Origin: Candidatus Fermentibacterota bacterium
GTDB taxonomy: Bacteria > Fermentibacterota > Fermentibacteria > Fermentibacterales > JCC-6
DNA: 41,631 bases
Direction of reading: 5' to 3'
Assembly: GCA_030609965.1 (NCBI GenBank)
Contig: JAUWSQ010000022.1
Coordinates: forward strand, 1-41,631
Shown in pieces: positions 23,132-33,046 of the stretch; positions within the stretch are counted from its first letter, which is position 1, and each line of letters begins with the position of its first letter. Both the position numbers and the translations under genes were made by a program. Under the pieces are notes generated by a model. That model was not told the origin of the DNA. It made no database searches and worked only from the letters and a program-made list of their open reading frames with translations.

Positions 23132-25960
23132 TTATCTGAGGGTTATCTCCAGTATTTTTGGCCTGCCCACCGTTGTCCCGGATACGGGTGTTATTTTCAG
23201 GAGCACCTGATATGATCTGCCGTCCGGATTCGCGTCAAAATGCCATACGAATTCACCTTCGTAATTGTTGCTGTTCCTGCCGAAGATGTCTCCTGTTACC
23301 GATGCTTCATGCCATGTTTCGCCGTTGTCCATGCTGAGCGTAACCCGAAGATCGATGGTTCGATTTCGGGGATCGATCAGTTCGTAAGATACAGTAACAG
23401 TGCTGTTTTGCAGGGAAATATCACTCACAGCAGCCTGCATTACCGAAGGCAGCCTGGAGTTGTTGATCGAGAGTGGGCCAGCAGCCTCGGAGAAGACAGT
23501 ATCCGCGTCAATAGCGCCAAGCCTTATCCTGAGTTCCATGGGTTCAATTCCCGGAAGGTCTTCCGAAGAGTTCCAGGTTATCGATGACAGGTATGAGACA
23601 GGCAGATAAGATTCATTTGCGTTAAGACCAGCTGCGAATATCCAGATAGATGAGCCTTCCAACTTATACTGCAGCACCAGAGATATATCATCTTCTTCGA
23701 GATCGGATATCCGGAATGAGATTGGTACTGAACCTTCAAAGTGTTCCCAGTTTCCAGGGGATGTAATTGTGATTGATGGAAGTCTGTTATTATCTACGTG
23801 GAAGGGAGAAGACGGCACCGCTTCGCCGTAATCAAGATCACCAGGAATTGCTCGGAACTTGATCTCTTCACCATCGAATCCGGGTATGTCAACATCAGAT
23901 TCCCAGATTATCTCGTACTGATAAGTACATGCGGCTGGAATGGAACTCTCGAGTACTGTAGCGGTTTTCCAGGTAATGCCTGCATCGGTCGAGTATTCGT
24001 ATTGAACATCGAGTGGATTAACTTCAGGGTCCGTAAGCCTGACTCCGAGAGTGATCCTTCCGGAGACTTCTACGTCAGGTGCGATTATCTGGCCGCACAG
24101 GAGCCTGTCGGATTCAAGATGGAGATCACCTAGAACGCTCCATGGTCCGGGATCTGAATCCGCGGCTCTTACCCTCAGAGCTAAGTCCTCAATATCCGTA
24201 GAGCCGATATCGTTCTTGGCGTTCCACCTGAACGGTTCTCCGTAGAACCACTGCGGTATCTCGTAGGTGCTGCCTGTTAGGTGGGCGTTGTTCCAGGTTT
24301 CCTGGCGATCAATTGAATATTGCGCCTGCAGCTGAATCACATCACTCTCCGGGTCCTCAACTGCATATTGCAGGATGTAGCACCCGATCGACACCTCCTC
24401 CGATGTGAGAAGGTGCAGCTCAGGAGGGATGTTGTTATCCACCTGGAAAAGATTGGACAATCCGCTGACACCGGGACCGTCGGGACAGTAAGGTGTAACC
24501 TTTAGAGCGCACTGCTCTATATCCTGGCCCGGAAGGTCTTCATCGCTGAACCAGGTGATGCTGCTGCCGTTATCATGGAAACTGCTGGTCTCGTTCCATG
24601 AATACCCTGCATTTGTTGAATATGCAAGCAATACATCTGTTACATTAGTGCCGCTTATCTCATAGGACAGGACCACACCAGCAGAGGCTTCATGCGCTAT
24701 ATTTCCAGCCCTTGCAACTGGAAGGTAGGATATTCCGTAAGTACCGGAATTGGATTCATCACACAGCATCTGTTCCCATGAGCCGGTTGTTGCGCTCAGG
24801 GTGGAAATTGAAAAGGATGCAAGTTTGCCTGATCTGCCCAGAACTACCAGTTCCTGATTTCCATCGCCGTCGATATCACCTGCAGCAGGGGTTCTGGATA
24901 TTGGCTGGCCAAAATTGATGGGGAAGCCGTCGATAGTGTTTCCATTAGCATTCCATGCGTACACATACCCTATGTCGGACCCGACAATAACACCGAGTCC
25001 ATCACTGGTTCTGCTGATGATCGGCGATGTCGGGAGACCGCCCGTAACGTTCGGCCAGCGCCATTTTCCGGCGATCCTTCCGCTTCCGTTTATCAGGGTT
25101 ACTGAACTGTCCAGGCATGATACTGCAAGCTGCAGCCCTGTAATGTCAGGATCAAGGTGACCGATGGCCAGAGCTCCCCGGACGGATCTGGCGTCAAGAA
25201 AGAAAGGCCACCCTTCGATTCGGCTACCGCTGGAGCTTACAGCATATAGTCTGTTATTGTATGTAGTAAAAACAATATCACCAAGACCATCGGCATCGAT
25301 ATCCGCTGTTACAGGGATACTTCCTGAGGTGTACCCTGTGTTGATGGGCCATCCGGGAAGGATCGATCCTTCATGTGAAAGGACATATATCTGAGTAGTT
25401 ACAAGCGCGCATACAAGTCCGTATTCTGAGTTCCCTCCGAGTGATAGCTGAGATGGCTGCCAATACAGTTTAGCGGGGAGCTCCACAGGCCAACCGGGCA
25501 GAGGTCTGCCATAAATATCGAGAAGATGAATCCTGGAATCGGCGAAACCGAATGCGATCTCCGGGGCTCCATCATCATTCAGATCTACCACCGAAATACC
25601 CGTTATGATTCCCGGTCCTGAAAATACGGGCCAGCCAGGTTGATCGATCCCGCTGTGATCGATCATATGAATATAGCCAGCGTTGTCCGCGTACACTACA
25701 ACGTTACCTGTGACTGGTGAATAAAATGCGGCAGGTCTTTCTGATACTCCCTGATCAGAGGAAACAGGGAACCCTTCCAGTATCTGGCCTCTTCCTGTCC
25801 ATCCTCCGAGGCCGTGATCTCCCATGGCAATGAAAATATCCATTGATCCGGCAGAGTTTTCAGCCAGAAGAGGACCAGTCAAGGGTAGAGAGCCAATATC
25901 TGTTTCCCATTCAGGTATTTGCAGTAATAAAGCCGCTGAGAAGAGAATGGAAAGGGTCAT
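23132..25960 (-). CDS. Large secreted VCBS/FG-GAP beta-propeller protein with Ig/Fn3-like repeats
   Basis: A 942-residue exported protein. The start MTLSILFSAALLLQ is a short signal peptide. Residues about 60-400 form a propeller with FG-GAP/VCBS calcium motifs (VVDLNDDGAPEIAFG, TADIDADGLGDIVFT, AAGDIDGDGNQELVVLG) and recurring GWP strand ends. Residues about 410-942 are roughly four to five repeats of about 110 residues with the shared pattern VQYEYSTDAGITWKTATV (others: AQYSIDRQETWNNA, LSMDNGETWHEA), probably Ig/Fn3-like domains. There is no Por-tail-like end. It is likely a surface or secreted binding protein of unknown target. It is convergent with the ThyX-like gene (5-bp gap). Confidence 0.82.
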   Translation of the reverse strand: MTLSILFSAALLLQIPEWETDIGSLPLTGPLLAENSAGSMDIFIAMGDHGLGGWTGRGQILEGFPVSSDQGVSERPAAFYSPVTGNVVVYADNAGYIHMIDHSGIDQPGWPVFSGPGIITGISVVDLNDDGAPEIAFGFADSRIHLLDIYGRPLPGWPVELPAKLYWQPSQLSLGGNSEYGLVCALVTTQIYVLSHEGSILPGWPINTGYTSGSIPVTADIDADGLGDIVFTTYNNRLYAVSSSGSRIEGWPFFLDARSVRGALAIGHLDPDITGLQLAVSCLDSSVTLINGSGRIAGKWRWPNVTGGLPTSPIISRTSDGLGVIVGSDIGYVYAWNANGNTIDGFPINFGQPISRTPAAGDIDGDGNQELVVLGRSGKLASFSISTLSATTGSWEQMLCDESNSGTYGISYLPVARAGNIAHEASAGVVLSYEISGTNVTDVLLAYSTNAGYSWNETSSFHDNGSSITWFSDEDLPGQDIEQCALKVTPYCPDGPGVSGLSNLFQVDNNIPPELHLLTSEEVSIGCYILQYAVEDPESDVIQLQAQYSIDRQETWNNAHLTGSTYEIPQWFYGEPFRWNAKNDIGSTDIEDLALRVRAADSDPGPWSVLGDLHLESDRLLCGQIIAPDVEVSGRITLGVRLTDPEVNPLDVQYEYSTDAGITWKTATVLESSIPAACTYQYEIIWESDVDIPGFDGEEIKFRAIPGDLDYGEAVPSSPFHVDNNRLPSITITSPGNWEHFEGSVPISFRISDLEEDDISLVLQYKLEGSSIWIFAAGLNANESYLPVSYLSSITWNSSEDLPGIEPMELRIRLGAIDADTVFSEAAGPLSINNSRLPSVMQAAVSDISLQNSTVTVSYELIDPRNRTIDLRVTLSMDNGETWHEASVTGDIFGRNSNNYEGEFVWHFDANPDGRSYQVLLKITPVSGTTVGRPKILEITLR

Positions 25961-25996
25961 TAAAACCTCAATTTTCTAATATATTTCTTCCTGTAT

Positions 25997-26026
25997 ATAC
26001 TACCCTTTTTCAGTCATTGAAGTCAA
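25997..26026 (-). promoter_or_regulatory. Promoter of the VCBS/FG-GAP gene
   Basis: On the minus strand TTGACT (complement of 26021-26026), an 18-nt spacer and TAGTAT (complement of 25997-26002) lie about 36 bases before the ATG at 25960, a normal leader length. It is back to back with the promoter of the envelope-machine operon. Confidence 0.5.
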
Positions 26027-26078
26027 CACTTCATTCGTATTCTATCCTTAACAGTTAGGCATGGATTGAGCTTGACTC

Positions 26079-26106
26079 TTGAACAGATTTACTCAATAAT
26101 TATATT
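26079..26106 (+). promoter_or_regulatory. Promoter of the 26163-36001 operon
   Basis: TTGAAC (26079-26084), a 16-nt spacer and TATATT (26101-26106) sit 56 bases ahead of the first ATG, in an AT-rich gap. Shifting to TATTAT (26103-26108) gives an 18-nt spacer. No second convincing promoter was seen inside the operon, whose later genes overlap by one to four bases. Confidence 0.5.
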
Positions 26107-26162
26107 ATATGACAATAGATATTGCCTGCCTGCTCAACAGGAGCGTATAGAATGGAGATATT

Positions 26163-27107
26163 ATGAAGTACCATATAATTATTGGTCTTCTATTAGTAAC
26201 TACTGCTGTTCATGCCGGTTCTCTTCCATTTTCACACTCCGGCGTTCTTGATTGTCCTGACGCGTATGTGCTTCAGCATACAGAAGTAGAAATAGAGCTT
26301 GCAGCTTCAATATACTCCGTTGAGGATACCTCAGGCGCTTCCAACAGCGAATTCATGATTACCGGGCACCTTGATATAGGGCTGTTCCGATACGGTCAGA
26401 TTGGGGTGTCATTCCTCGGTGATGGTGGAATCGTCGGGGATGTGAAATTCGCGGTGCTGCATGAGGGAATTACGGTTCCAGCGTTCGCGATCGGACTTGA
26501 GAATATTACAGGAGAAGAATACGTTGACTGTTTCAAGATAGATTCCGCCGGAGTAGAGCAGTTCTACCCGTACGATCATGCACAGAACTGGTCAGCGTAT
26601 GGTGTAGTTTCAAAAGATCTCAGGTACGTGCTGGGGGTTCCTGCTACTATAAACCTGGGTATAGGTATAGGCCGTTTCGTGGGTATAGTGGGTCCGGGGG
26701 GGGCGATGGGTATTGGAAGCTCTGTAGCCAACGGACTTTTCGGATCTGTTGTCTACTACCCCACCGATGCAATCACTGTTACTCTGGAACAGGATGGTCG
26801 TGATTTTAATCTCGGGGCATCCTACGATGTTACCGATTACATTACTTTTCAAATGGTATGGGCCGAATTCGAGCAGGCGATATTCCCGCCTGAAGGTCAG
26901 AACAAAACCGATATCATGCAGAACTCAAAAGTAACATTTGGAATTCGATCAAGATTCGGACCCATCTTCGGAGCCGGAGAAATCGCCCTTGAACGTGAAC
27001 GTCAGCGAATTGAAAGAGCAAGAGATCGGTTGGAGGAGCTCGAAGCAAGAAGACGCGCGGCAGAAGCTGAACTTCAGAGACTCCGTGATCTTCTTGAGAA
27101 CCGCTGA
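26163..27107 (+). CDS. Outer-membrane beta-barrel-like protein with C-terminal coiled coil
   Basis: A 314-residue protein and first gene of the operon, with GGAG just before ATG 26163. The signal peptide is MKYHIIIGLLLVTTAVHAGS. Residues about 20-270 alternate polar and hydrophobic residues with many Gly and Tyr (LDIGLFRYGQIGVSFLGDGG, GSVVYYPTDAITVTLEQDGR, FNLGASYDVTDYITFQMVW), suggesting a barrel. The last about 40 residues (ERERQRIERARDRLEELEAR and on) are a highly charged alpha-helical coiled coil that would extend from the barrel into the periplasm. It could bind the TPR protein encoded next. No family assigned. Confidence 0.7.
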   Translation: MKYHIIIGLLLVTTAVHAGSLPFSHSGVLDCPDAYVLQHTEVEIELAASIYSVEDTSGASNSEFMITGHLDIGLFRYGQIGVSFLGDGGIVGDVKFAVLHEGITVPAFAIGLENITGEEYVDCFKIDSAGVEQFYPYDHAQNWSAYGVVSKDLRYVLGVPATINLGIGIGRFVGIVGPGGAMGIGSSVANGLFGSVVYYPTDAITVTLEQDGRDFNLGASYDVTDYITFQMVWAEFEQAIFPPEGQNKTDIMQNSKVTFGIRSRFGPIFGAGEIALERERQRIERARDRLEELEARRRAAEAELQRLRDLLENR

Positions 27108-27124
27108 AGAAACGGTCTGTTAAT

Positions 27125-30100
27125 ATGAAGCTTCGTTCTTTACTGTTTCTGTTTATCTGTTTTACTGCCGTTGCCCAGACAGCAGATGATTCCCTCGAAA
27201 TTCCTGAGCCTGCAGATTCAACGGAAACTACAAGCGTTCTTATGGAAAGAGTCCTAACTGAGCTGGCGGAAGTGGAGGCTCAGATAGGCAGGGAAGAGGA
27301 ACGACTCGAACTTATAATGACCGAATTGCTCGTGCTTCGAAGGAATCATGCCATGTTAGCCAACGCTGAAAGCGCATTTCTTCTTGGTGAAGAGCTCTAC
27401 TCCACTGGTTCGATTGTCTGGGCAAGAGATGCTTTTGAATCCGTGGTGCTTAACTTTCCACATTCCATTTACTACACCGAAGCTCTCTTCAGACTTGAAC
27501 TTATCGCCTTTGAACTGCAGGATTACGAAGGAGCAATTGAATACTTCAATACTTTGATAGAAGCTGATCCAGCCTTTAAGCTTATTGATCTTGCATACAT
27601 AGCGGCAGGCCTGTCAACATACAGCCAGGGGGATTTTGCAGCATCAAGAGTGCTTTACAACTACATAGCTCCTTCAAGCGAGTACTTTACATTATCGGAG
27701 TACCTCAAAGCGGTAGCCTTTGTTGAAGAAGGTAATATCGATGCAGCCAAGGCAGTACTGCAGACGATAATCAGCAATACCGGAGCCTCGTCCGAAGATA
27801 CCGATCTTGCTGATAGAGCCAGGATCGCTCTCGCTCAGATATTGGTCGACGAAGAGGAGGATTACGAATCCGCCCTCGAATACTACTCCCGTGTTTCACC
27901 CTTCAGTTCCTATTACGATATCGCCATGATTGGAAAAGTATGGACGTTGATGCGTCTTGAGAAATATCAGGAAGCATACAACTTCGCCGAGATAATAATG
28001 GAGGAGATTCCGAATTCGGAACTCATTTCTGAATTTGAACTCGCCCAGGCAAATTGTGCTCTGGGAGCTGAAGACCTGGATACGGCTATAGGCATGTACA
28101 AAGACCTGCTGGCCGAATACAGTGAGACGACCGACGACTACGACCTTTTTCTCTCCGGATCATCCCTTGCTCAGGAGGAGTTCAACCTTGAACGGGAGCG
28201 CCTTGACAGGATAAGGCTGGGTCTTGTTGAACTCAAGGAGGAAGCCTTTACGCAAGGCGACATGGAGCTTGTCGAGATGATCACGAACGAAGAAGCATCA
28301 CTGCGGGAGCTGTTCAGTGAAATCAGTTATCTCGAAACGATTCTTTCTCTGCCGGTTGAAATGGATACAGAGGACCTGGAGTATCAGCTGAGTGTCCTGA
28401 TCCAGCAGAGCAGAAGCGAGACAGAGATCCTTACTCTTGCAGCAGGAGAAGTTCATGAAATGACACAGGTCATGGGAACAGAGGAGGATCGCCAGGATCT
28501 TATTGCTGTTGAAAATGAGCTCGAAAGGATAAGGCTTTCACTTCAGGACCTTGCATCCAAGTTCGAGGGGGGCATGACCGCTCAGCACGACTGGGTACTT
28601 GAGACCCAGTATGGAATAGCAGTGGCTACTTTCATGGAGCGGGAACTGAAGCGCGATTCCGTTACTTATCTTGGCGCCTATTACAGAAACAGGATTGAAG
28701 AAGTACTGGAAGATGGTGATTCACTGCAAGCTGCTGCCCTTGACAGTCTTAGATCCAGGGAGATCAGCGCCATCAACAGAAGAATCGATGATTCTGCCAT
28801 TGTATGTGCAGGATATTTCGAGGATTATCTTGCAAGTTACCCCGATTCAAGGTTCATAGCTGATATTCTTATCAGGCTTGCTCAGCTTTACTACGATATA
28901 GACAATCTCCTTCAGAGCGAACGGCAGATTGCTGCCGGGATTGATGAATACGTCCCGGAAGATTACTCACGGTCGATAGAGCTGTATCAGTTGATTCTTA
29001 CGCAATACGCAAGCAGTGAAGTAGAGGACATAGCTCTCTATTCTCTGGGATATTGCCTCGAATCCATGATGGATTTCGAGGGAGCGGTGGAGAATTACAG
29101 AATTCTGCTGCGGGATTATCCTCAAAGCTACCTGGCCGCCGAATGCAACATCCGCGTTGGGAATTTCTACTTCGATATTCTCGAGTACGATTCCGCACTG
29201 GTTTACTTCCAGAATATTCTGGACTATCCAGCCTGCAGTCCCAACCTGTTCCAGCATGGTCTGTACAAACTCGGCTGGACTCAATACCTGACAAAGCACT
29301 TCAGGAATTCCATTTCCACCTTCGCTTATCTTCTAAGGGATGATCAGACAATTGACAGTCTGGGAATTACCAGAAGAGGTGATATCAGAATTCTCAACGA
29401 AGCGCGGGAGTATATGGCATACGATTTCCTTGAGATGCATGACACGTCACCGACTGGCGTTGATGTTGCCCTCAGCTTCCTGAGGGAATTCGGTGATTCG
29501 ATCACCACTGTCACAGTTATCAGTAAGATGGCAGAAATATCTGGAGAAATGTCCGTCTGGGATACATCTATAGAGGCATACAAGGCTCTGCTTGCTGAAA
29601 TACCATACTCCCCTGACGCCCCCGTTTACCAGCTGAAAATCGCGCAAGCCTACGAAGAACTCGGAGAATTCGCCCTTGCTGCCAACGCGCGTGACCAGCT
29701 TGTTTCCAATTACGGTGCAAACAGCGATTGGTACATGAATATTGGTGATGAATCGGTTTTAGCACTTACCGATTCCCTTCGGGGAACCTCCTTCGAGGAA
29801 TCTATACAGTACTATCTTGAGCAGACTGTTTCAATGAGGGATGACCCTGTAGCATTCATGCAGGCCAACGAAGCCCTTATCGATAGAATTGAGAATTATA
29901 TCCAGCAATATCCCGCTTCACCCAGGGTTTACGAGTATCAGTTCTACCTCGGCGACGCATTCTATCATACGGAGCAGTACATAAGCGCCGGGGACGTTTA
30001 TTTCAATGTTGCAATGGACAGCAGTTCCTTCCAGAGGCAGGAAGACGCGCTTAATAACGCGTTCTCATCCTACCTGATCGCATACGAGCAGGTACCAGGA

Positions 30101-31660
30101 GTGGACAGCCTTTCATTGAGAGAAAATCTTCGGGAAACTGTTCTGGCATACACTGACCATTACCCGAATGGAGAGAATGCCGCATTTTTCCTGTGGGCCG
30201 CAGCTCCAAAGTTTTACAACGTTGGTGAATACGCTTCCAGTAGAGAGATGTTTGGATTGATCTTCAATGATTATCCCCGTTCAGGTTACGAAGCACGGTC
30301 CGCCAAGTTCATAGCCGATTCCTACCAGCAGGATGGTTTGTTCGCCGAAGCGGAGCAATGGTACGGACTGGCATTGCAAGCCGCATCGGTAAGCGGAGAG
30401 GACCTCGGGGCTGATATTGAGGCCCTTGCTGCCTCTTCCGCCTATAATGACGCTGCTTCTCTTGCCGAAAGCGAGAACACCGAAGACCTCCTTGCCGCGG
30501 CTGCAAGATGGGAAGAAACAGCCCACGAGCACGCCGGGACCGATGTAGCACCCGTTGCCCTTTACGATGCTGCTGAGACCTACGGTAAAGCCGGTTCGAT
30601 TAACGATGCCGTGAGGCTTTTCCAGGAACTCGCAACAGTTTATCCCTCATATGAGAATGCACCAAACGGCCTGCTGAGGGCTGCCTACCTTCTTCGAGAG
30701 GATGGATTGTTTTTAAGAGGGGCGCAGCTGTACCTTGAAGCTTACAATACCTTCCCCGGCGCACCTGATATGAACTCCGCTCTGGCCAGCGCGGCCAAAT
30801 GCTACGAAGACGGAGGCAGACAGGACCTGGCGATCGGGGTTTACCAGCAGATAACCTCCGGCGGAGTCGGAACAGCAGGCACGATCATGGAAGGGTACGC
30901 AAAGATAGGTGAATACAATTACGATCTGGGAAACAACTCTATTGCCCGGAGCAATTTTGAGAACTGTATGATCATATACGATCAGTACAGCGATGGACGA
31001 ATCAAATACCCTGCAATGTCAGCCTTCCTGTTTGGAGAATTGTCAGCTGTGGATTACTACGCTCTGGCGCCTGTGAACCCGGAAAACGTTGAATACAAAA
31101 CACAGCTTTTCAATGGAGCTGTCGCGAATTATAACAGAACATTCACGTATCTTGATGACGATTATGTTTTCAGGGCAGTTCTGAAAATCGGCCAGCTTCA
31201 GGAGGATTTCGCCAATGCCATCGGTTTCATGGACCTTCCATCTGACGTTACTACACCGGAGGGTGAAGAGGCTTTCTATAATATACTGATGGAAGCTTAC
31301 AATACTTACATTCAGAGGGCTATGTCTACATATGAAAACGGTCTGCAGCTTGCAGTGTCCAACGGTATAAGAACCGAGTATACGGATACCATTGCAGTTA
31401 ACCTCGATCTGCTTCTTCCCGGATCAAGCACAAGTGTCGGTTATTCTTCATCAACATCTGTCCTTGAGGACACAACTGGTGTTGTGGACAGCACAGGTAC
31501 AGCTGATTCGGGATTTACTCCGGAGACAGCTGATGATATCGATGAATCCGGAACCACAGATGATACCCAGCTTCCAGAATCCGATTACAGTGTAACCCCT
31601 GCAATTGAACCCGATACAGATGACGATAGCGGGGGGGGGTGTTTCCTGTGGCCATTCTGA
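27125..31660 (+). CDS. Giant TPR-repeat periplasmic scaffold protein
   Basis: A 1511-residue exported protein. The signal peptide MKLRSLLFLFICFTAVAQ is followed by a coiled-coil-prone segment (about 37-75: VLTELAEVEAQIGREEERLE). Many TPR-like helix pairs with the YxxALFRL / DYEGAIEYFNTLIE pattern follow (for example about 85-330, 590-800, 930-1300). A long helical stretch (about 360-520) interrupts them. The C-terminal about 70 residues are a disordered D/S/T-rich tail ending GGGCFLWPF. The architecture resembles TPR scaffolds next to Tol/Agl-type stators. Nine consecutive G encode the Gly residues at the end, and the frame overlaps the next gene by 22 bp. Confidence 0.82.
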   Translation: MKLRSLLFLFICFTAVAQTADDSLEIPEPADSTETTSVLMERVLTELAEVEAQIGREEERLELIMTELLVLRRNHAMLANAESAFLLGEELYSTGSIVWARDAFESVVLNFPHSIYYTEALFRLELIAFELQDYEGAIEYFNTLIEADPAFKLIDLAYIAAGLSTYSQGDFAASRVLYNYIAPSSEYFTLSEYLKAVAFVEEGNIDAAKAVLQTIISNTGASSEDTDLADRARIALAQILVDEEEDYESALEYYSRVSPFSSYYDIAMIGKVWTLMRLEKYQEAYNFAEIIMEEIPNSELISEFELAQANCALGAEDLDTAIGMYKDLLAEYSETTDDYDLFLSGSSLAQEEFNLERERLDRIRLGLVELKEEAFTQGDMELVEMITNEEASLRELFSEISYLETILSLPVEMDTEDLEYQLSVLIQQSRSETEILTLAAGEVHEMTQVMGTEEDRQDLIAVENELERIRLSLQDLASKFEGGMTAQHDWVLETQYGIAVATFMERELKRDSVTYLGAYYRNRIEEVLEDGDSLQAAALDSLRSREISAINRRIDDSAIVCAGYFEDYLASYPDSRFIADILIRLAQLYYDIDNLLQSERQIAAGIDEYVPEDYSRSIELYQLILTQYASSEVEDIALYSLGYCLESMMDFEGAVENYRILLRDYPQSYLAAECNIRVGNFYFDILEYDSALVYFQNILDYPACSPNLFQHGLYKLGWTQYLTKHFRNSISTFAYLLRDDQTIDSLGITRRGDIRILNEAREYMAYDFLEMHDTSPTGVDVALSFLREFGDSITTVTVISKMAEISGEMSVWDTSIEAYKALLAEIPYSPDAPVYQLKIAQAYEELGEFALAANARDQLVSNYGANSDWYMNIGDESVLALTDSLRGTSFEESIQYYLEQTVSMRDDPVAFMQANEALIDRIENYIQQYPASPRVYEYQFYLGDAFYHTEQYISAGDVYFNVAMDSSSFQRQEDALNNAFSSYLIAYEQVPGVDSLSLRENLRETVLAYTDHYPNGENAAFFLWAAAPKFYNVGEYASSREMFGLIFNDYPRSGYEARSAKFIADSYQQDGLFAEAEQWYGLALQAASVSGEDLGADIEALAASSAYNDAASLAESENTEDLLAAAARWEETAHEHAGTDVAPVALYDAAETYGKAGSINDAVRLFQELATVYPSYENAPNGLLRAAYLLREDGLFLRGAQLYLEAYNTFPGAPDMNSALASAAKCYEDGGRQDLAIGVYQQITSGGVGTAGTIMEGYAKIGEYNYDLGNNSIARSNFENCMIIYDQYSDGRIKYPAMSAFLFGELSAVDYYALAPVNPENVEYKTQLFNGAVANYNRTFTYLDDDYVFRAVLKIGQLQEDFANAIGFMDLPSDVTTPEGEEAFYNILMEAYNTYIQRAMSTYENGLQLAVSNGIRTEYTDTIAVNLDLLLPGSSTSVGYSSSTSVLEDTTGVVDSTGTADSGFTPETADDIDESGTTDDTQLPESDYSVTPAIEPDTDDDSGGGCFLWPF
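31631..31639 (+). repeat. Homopolymer of nine G at the TPR / small membrane protein gene overlap
   Basis: Nine G in a row sit 21 bases before the TPR stop codon. Slipping back one base here (or one extra G in DNA or RNA) moves translation from the TPR frame into the frame of the 31639-32145 gene with no intervening stop, giving a fused product. The run could also serve as a purine-rich ribosome site for the GTG at 31648. Sequencing or assembly error in a homopolymer must be excluded. Confidence 0.9.
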
Positions 31661-32145
31661 TTGATTTCTGCAGGTATCTCTGTACTTCCGGAAGGACGAT
31701 CCTTCTTGCAACTCTCGTTCTAACTGCGGTTGTTACCATGGTGTATGCCCAGGCGGGTGGTGAGGATATTGAAGGAGCAAACTGGGTAGGCGGACGGCTC
31801 GTTCTTGAGGAGATAACGATCAGAGGAGAACTGAGAACTCCCCAGGCACTTTTCATGATGCTGAAGGCCGCGCCGGACCTGAGTAATGTGCTTCTTCAAA
31901 GGAGTTTTCTTGAAGATGTAATAAGGCCTGTCTATCCGGGTGCGTTTGCAGAGGATATGAATCTGGGAGCGGGTCGCGTGATGATCACCTTGCCCTGGTG
32001 GGTAAGGTACGGATCGGTCGCGGTACTTGGAGGCATGTCGGGATATAGATATTATCAGGGTGACGATGAACAGGGTCTGGTATTTGGAGTCATTGCCGGC
32101 CTTGATCTAATTGGGAATCTTATACTTGATCTGGTCGGAAATTAA
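31639..32145 (+). CDS. Small membrane protein of the stator operon
   Basis: Up to 168 residues. The start is uncertain: GTG 31639 is the longest and overlaps the TPR gene by 22 bp, while GTG 31648 (MAILIDFCRYL) has the G run at a better ribosome-site distance. A hydrophobic segment, GRTILLATLVLTAVVTMVYA, acts as signal peptide or anchor. A soluble part follows (LEEITIRGELRTPQALFMML, DVIRPVYPGAFAEDM). The C-terminus holds two short hydrophobic stretches (YGSVAVLGGMSGYRY and LVFGVIAGLDLIGNLILDLV). IRGELRTPQALFML reads like a partner-binding segment conserved with such TPR/ExbB operons, but I know no name for it. Confidence 0.72.
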   Translation: MFPVAILIDFCRYLCTSGRTILLATLVLTAVVTMVYAQAGGEDIEGANWVGGRLVLEEITIRGELRTPQALFMMLKAAPDLSNVLLQRSFLEDVIRPVYPGAFAEDMNLGAGRVMITLPWWVRYGSVAVLGGMSGYRYYQGDDEQGLVFGVIAGLDLIGNLILDLVGN

Positions 32146-32176
32146 AGCCAGACTGTTATTCAAGAGGAGATCATGA

Positions 32177-33046
32177 ATGAAACGGATAGCATTTCTACTT
32201 TTCCTTACTCTTACAATCATACTGGCAGGAGGTTCGCTGTTTGCTCAGCCGGCCGATGGTGCAAATCCAGACAGCACAGCCACCGATTCCACCGCGATTG
32301 ATTCAACTGTAGTTCCGGAAGACTCGATTGCAGCCGTTCCCGCTCCAGAGCCGGTTGAACCGGAGATCGTGACTGCAGTCGAGGAGGAAGCTGAAGAAAT
32401 AGAGAAGGGAGGACTGTTCTCCGATATGGCCCAGTTCTTCCGTGATGGCGGACCTGCAATGTGGGCCATTCTTATATTCCTTGCAGCCGGTATAGCTATA
32501 ATAGTCGAGCGGTTTATCTTCCTTTTCACTATTGCCGATATGAAGCCTGAAAAATTCATGGGCAGGATAGCCGAATTCATAAGAAAGGGCAGTATAGAAG
32601 GAGCAATCGCCTCGTGTGCAGATAAGAATGCTCCACTTGCCCGAATAATTGAAGCCGCTCTCAGAAACTACAGAAATACCGAACGTGACATACAGAATGC
32701 CGTTGATGAAATGGCACTCGCGGAACTGCCCCGGCTCAATGCACGAACTGGATATCTTGCAATGCTGGCAAACGTTTCAACCATGGTTGGCCTTCTGGGT
32801 ACGATATTCGGACTTATAGCTGCCTTCGAATCGGTTGCGGCCGCAGACCCTGCGGAAAAAAGTATAATGCTTGCAAACGGTATTTCAATGGCAATGAGTA
32901 CAACCGCATTCGGGTTGATGTCCGCCATACCGCTTCTGATAGCTCACTCCTTCTTTACCGCCAAAACTGATAACCTGATCGATGACATAGACAGATATTC
33001 GGTCATGGTTATCAATATGCTTGCTCAGGCCAGAAAGGAAGGCTGA
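32177..33046 (+). CDS. ExbB/TolQ/MotA-type proton-channel stator subunit
   Basis: A 289-residue protein. An unusual N-terminal extension has a signal peptide (MKRIAFLLFLTLTIILAGG) and an S/T/P/E-rich linker (about 25-80) before the core. TM1 is PAMWAILIFLAAGIAIIVER (about 93-112), TM2 is LANVSTMVGLLGTIFGLIAA with the family GLLGTIxGLI motif, and TM3 is AMSTTAFGLMSAIPLLIAHS. The cytoplasmic loop (about 120-190) has the usual family length. ExbB-type pentamers surround ExbD-type dimers and turn proton flow into motion. The gene is directly coupled to two ExbD-like genes (ATG overlaps the stop). Confidence 0.92.
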   Translation: MKRIAFLLFLTLTIILAGGSLFAQPADGANPDSTATDSTAIDSTVVPEDSIAAVPAPEPVEPEIVTAVEEEAEEIEKGGLFSDMAQFFRDGGPAMWAILIFLAAGIAIIVERFIFLFTIADMKPEKFMGRIAEFIRKGSIEGAIASCADKNAPLARIIEAALRNYRNTERDIQNAVDEMALAELPRLNARTGYLAMLANVSTMVGLLGTIFGLIAAFESVAAADPAEKSIMLANGISMAMSTTAFGLMSAIPLLIAHSFFTAKTDNLIDDIDRYSVMVINMLAQARKEG

